NCBI GenBank assembly: GCA_964539235.1
Contig: CAZIIK010000026.1
Span: forward strand, 1-7,037
Direction: 5' to 3'
DNA: 7,037 bases
Source: CAZIIK01 sp964539235
GTDB taxonomy: Bacteria > Pseudomonadota > Gammaproteobacteria > Francisellales > CACEW01
Positions within the stretch are counted from its first letter, which is position 1, and every line of letters begins with the position of its first letter. Positions 5,766 to 7,037 of the stretch are shown here, in pieces. Position numbers and translations under genes: made by a program. The notes under the pieces are model-generated. The model was not told the origin of the DNA, made no database searches, and was given only the letters and a program-made list of their open reading frames with translations.

Positions 5766-6445
5766 ATCTAAACACCATCAAGCCCAATAGTGAAAAAGCC
5801 CTATTCTTGGCCAAAAGGCAACTGCCTGAATTGGTTTATGATGCCGTTAATTTAGAAGGCATTCACTACACACTGCCTGAAGTACAGACTTTATTAGACG
5901 GCATCACGGTGGGTGGACACCGACAGAATGATCAAATCATTACGCTAAACCAAGCGAATGCCTGGCAATTTTTATTTGATAGCATTCACGATAAAACGTT
6001 CAATCTTTCAAAGGATTTTTGCTGCCAATTACACAAAGTTGCAGCCCAAACAGAAGCGCTAACTTGGGGCGAATTTAGAACAGGCGGCGTTACTATTGCA
6101 GGTTCGCCTTATACCCCACCCATAGCGTCTGAATTAAATAACCATTGGCGGGCACTTTGCCAACAATTAACAGGCATTAACGATCCATATGATCAAGCCA
6201 TTTATTTATTCCTACAAATGGCACGGCACCAGTTTTTCTATGATGTAAACAAACGTATGGGACGCTTTATGATGAACGGCCTATTGCTGCAGTCAGGCTA
6301 TCCGGTAATCAATCTTCCCGCAAGCCAACAAGAAACCTTCAATACACTGATGCTTGATTTCTATGTATCCAATGATACGGAGCCCATGACTGAATTCATG
6401 AAGAACTTTTTGGACCCTAGAATTATTGACATTATGTCCGAGTAG
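5762..6445 (+). CDS. Fic-family protein with a modified active-site motif
   Basis: Fic proteins transfer AMP or related groups onto target proteins. This one has 227 residues. The N-terminal part contains LEGIHYTLPEVQTLLDG (31-47), the region where class II Fic proteins carry the inhibitory [ST]xxxE[GN] motif; Glu32-Gly33 is present but the Ser/Thr position is Ala. FRTGGVTIAGSPYTPP (105-120) is a typical flap region. The active-site stretch is HQFFYDVNKRMGR (156-168). Aligned on D-x-N-K-R-x-x-R, Gln157 occupies the place of the catalytic His, and the only His lies one residue earlier. This could be a distinct subfamily or an inactive enzyme. The start overlaps the small membrane-protein stop, with AAGGA 11 bases upstream. 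There is no separate antitoxin gene nearby. The 3' end overlaps the MFS remnant by 14 bases. Confidence 0.88.
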   Translation: MNLNTIKPNSEKALFLAKRQLPELVYDAVNLEGIHYTLPEVQTLLDGITVGGHRQNDQIITLNQANAWQFLFDSIHDKTFNLSKDFCCQLHKVAAQTEALTWGEFRTGGVTIAGSPYTPPIASELNNHWRALCQQLTGINDPYDQAIYLFLQMARHQFFYDVNKRMGRFMMNGLLLQSGYPVINLPASQQETFNTLMLDFYVSNDTEPMTEFMKNFLDPRIIDIMSE

Positions 6446-6899
6446 TTCGGGCCAACACACTCAACCCAGCCAAACATAATAAGGCAACTGCCAAGCCCCA
6501 ATAGACCTAGCGCATGCCAAACAGCATCACCCAAAACCCACTGGTTAGCGTACCTAGGCCTAAAGCTAAATTCAGCCACACACCGGTAACGCCTGTTACA
6601 CAACCCATTTGTTGTTCAGCTGTATCTTTTTTGATTAAATAACTATACAAGGTGAAATTAATACCCGTTCCGAAAACCAGTAATATTGCCGAGCAATACA
6701 ACCAGATAATTGACCAAGCACTCTGAAAAGCAGCAAACAAAAAAGCGCCGGCACTTAAAAAAACAAAACCTAACGCTATCCATAAAGCGGGAGATTTAAT
6801 ATCTGTTTTTTGGCTTAATAAAAATGCTGTCGCCACAGCCCCAATCCCTTCTAGTCCCATGTATACACCCAAAACTTCTGGATGCGTTGGTAACACATG
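6432..6899 (-). pseudogene. MFS transporter remnant, truncated by an IS and with an internal stop
   Basis: The remaining frame encodes about five hydrophobic helices with the glycine-rich character of the C-terminal half of a major facilitator superfamily transporter: VYMGLEGIGAVATAFLL, PALWIALGFVFLSAGAFLF, IIWLYCSAILLVFGTGINF, VWLNLALGLGTLTSGFWV, and a last one. An in-frame TAG at 6507-6509 precedes the last helix, and the same frame then continues through GLAVALLCLAGLSVLA to TAA at 6432-6434, so the natural end was probably there. Upstream, the coding sequence stops abruptly near 6899 where the IS256-type end begins, removing the first six or seven helices. It is almost certainly non-functional. 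Substrate cannot be told. Its 3' end overlaps the convergent Fic gene. Confidence 0.8.
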
Positions 6900-7037
6900 G
6901 AGTTAATGTCAAATCTGGTGTATGGGATGGTTAAGCGGCCTTCCTGTTTATCTGTTCACTAACCAATTCTCCATCTTTGAATTCTACATTGTCGGCGACC
7001 AATGTTAAAAACTTAAATCCCCTGATTTTTCTCCAGC
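6900..7037 (-). mobile_element. End of an IS256-family insertion sequence
   Basis: The window ends inside this element. The transposase C-terminus is followed by about 30 noncoding bases, including GATTTGACATTAACTC (minus strand) that resembles the ends of IS256-type elements, and then by the broken MFS frame. The exact terminal base lies between about 6897 and 6903 and needs the opposite inverted repeat and the 8-9 bp target duplication to fix. Confidence 0.75.
6931..7037 (-). CDS. IS256-family transposase, C-terminal fragment
   Basis: The last 34 codons of a transposase read from the window edge to TAA at 6931-6933. The stretch WRKIRGFKFLTLV followed by VEFKDGELV is the characteristic C-terminal W-x-x-x-x-G-F ... 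V-x-F-x-D-G pattern of mutator-type (IS256) DDE transposases. The catalytic DDE residues lie outside the window, so whether the enzyme is intact cannot be judged. Direction of transcription is the same as the MFS gene it interrupts. Confidence 0.8.
   Translation of the reverse strand, partial: WRKIRGFKFLTLVADNVEFKDGELVSEQINRKAA

Overview
This window reads as chromosome from a moderately AT-rich gammaproteobacterium. PyrD is a class 2 (membrane-associated) dihydroorotate dehydrogenase, GloA matches the Ni-type enterobacterial enzyme residue for residue at its metal ligands, and the phospholipid-transport ABC protein is MlaF/MlaE-like. I cannot name the genus. What stands out is gene decay. In 7 kb, a lipoprotein gene carries a nonsense codon just after its lipobox, an MlaF-MlaE fusion gene seems to have lost its first frame, and an MFS transporter gene is cut off upstream by an IS256-family element and also has a late nonsense codon. 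Together with a toxin-antitoxin pair and a Fic gene, this suggests a host-associated or recently bottlenecked lineage.

Layout. 1-1256 (minus strand): a DUF4870-like membrane protein, the broken lipoprotein gene and a small Cys-rich reading frame are chained by 1- and 4-base overlaps, so they look like one transcript. 1409-2452 (plus): pyrD. 2402-3918 (minus): the MlaF-MlaE fusion, convergent with pyrD and overlapping its end by 51 bases. 3995-4508 (minus): a ParD-like antitoxin and RelE/ParE-type toxin, with an 11-bp inverted repeat over the promoter. 4574-5053 (minus): an unrecognised secreted protein with a near-consensus promoter. 5252-6445 (plus): gloA, a 41-residue single-helix membrane protein and a Fic-family protein in a tight operon. 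6432-6899 (minus): the MFS remnant. 6900-7037: the end of an IS256-family element with the C-terminus of its transposase.

Function. pyrD and gloA are housekeeping genes (pyrimidine synthesis, methylglyoxal detoxification). The Mla-like fusion would move phospholipid across the envelope with an MCE-domain partner that is not in this window. The most unusual items are the Fic protein, whose motif has Gln where the catalytic His normally aligns and which is coupled to a tiny membrane protein behind gloA, and the one-polypeptide MlaFE with a disrupted start.
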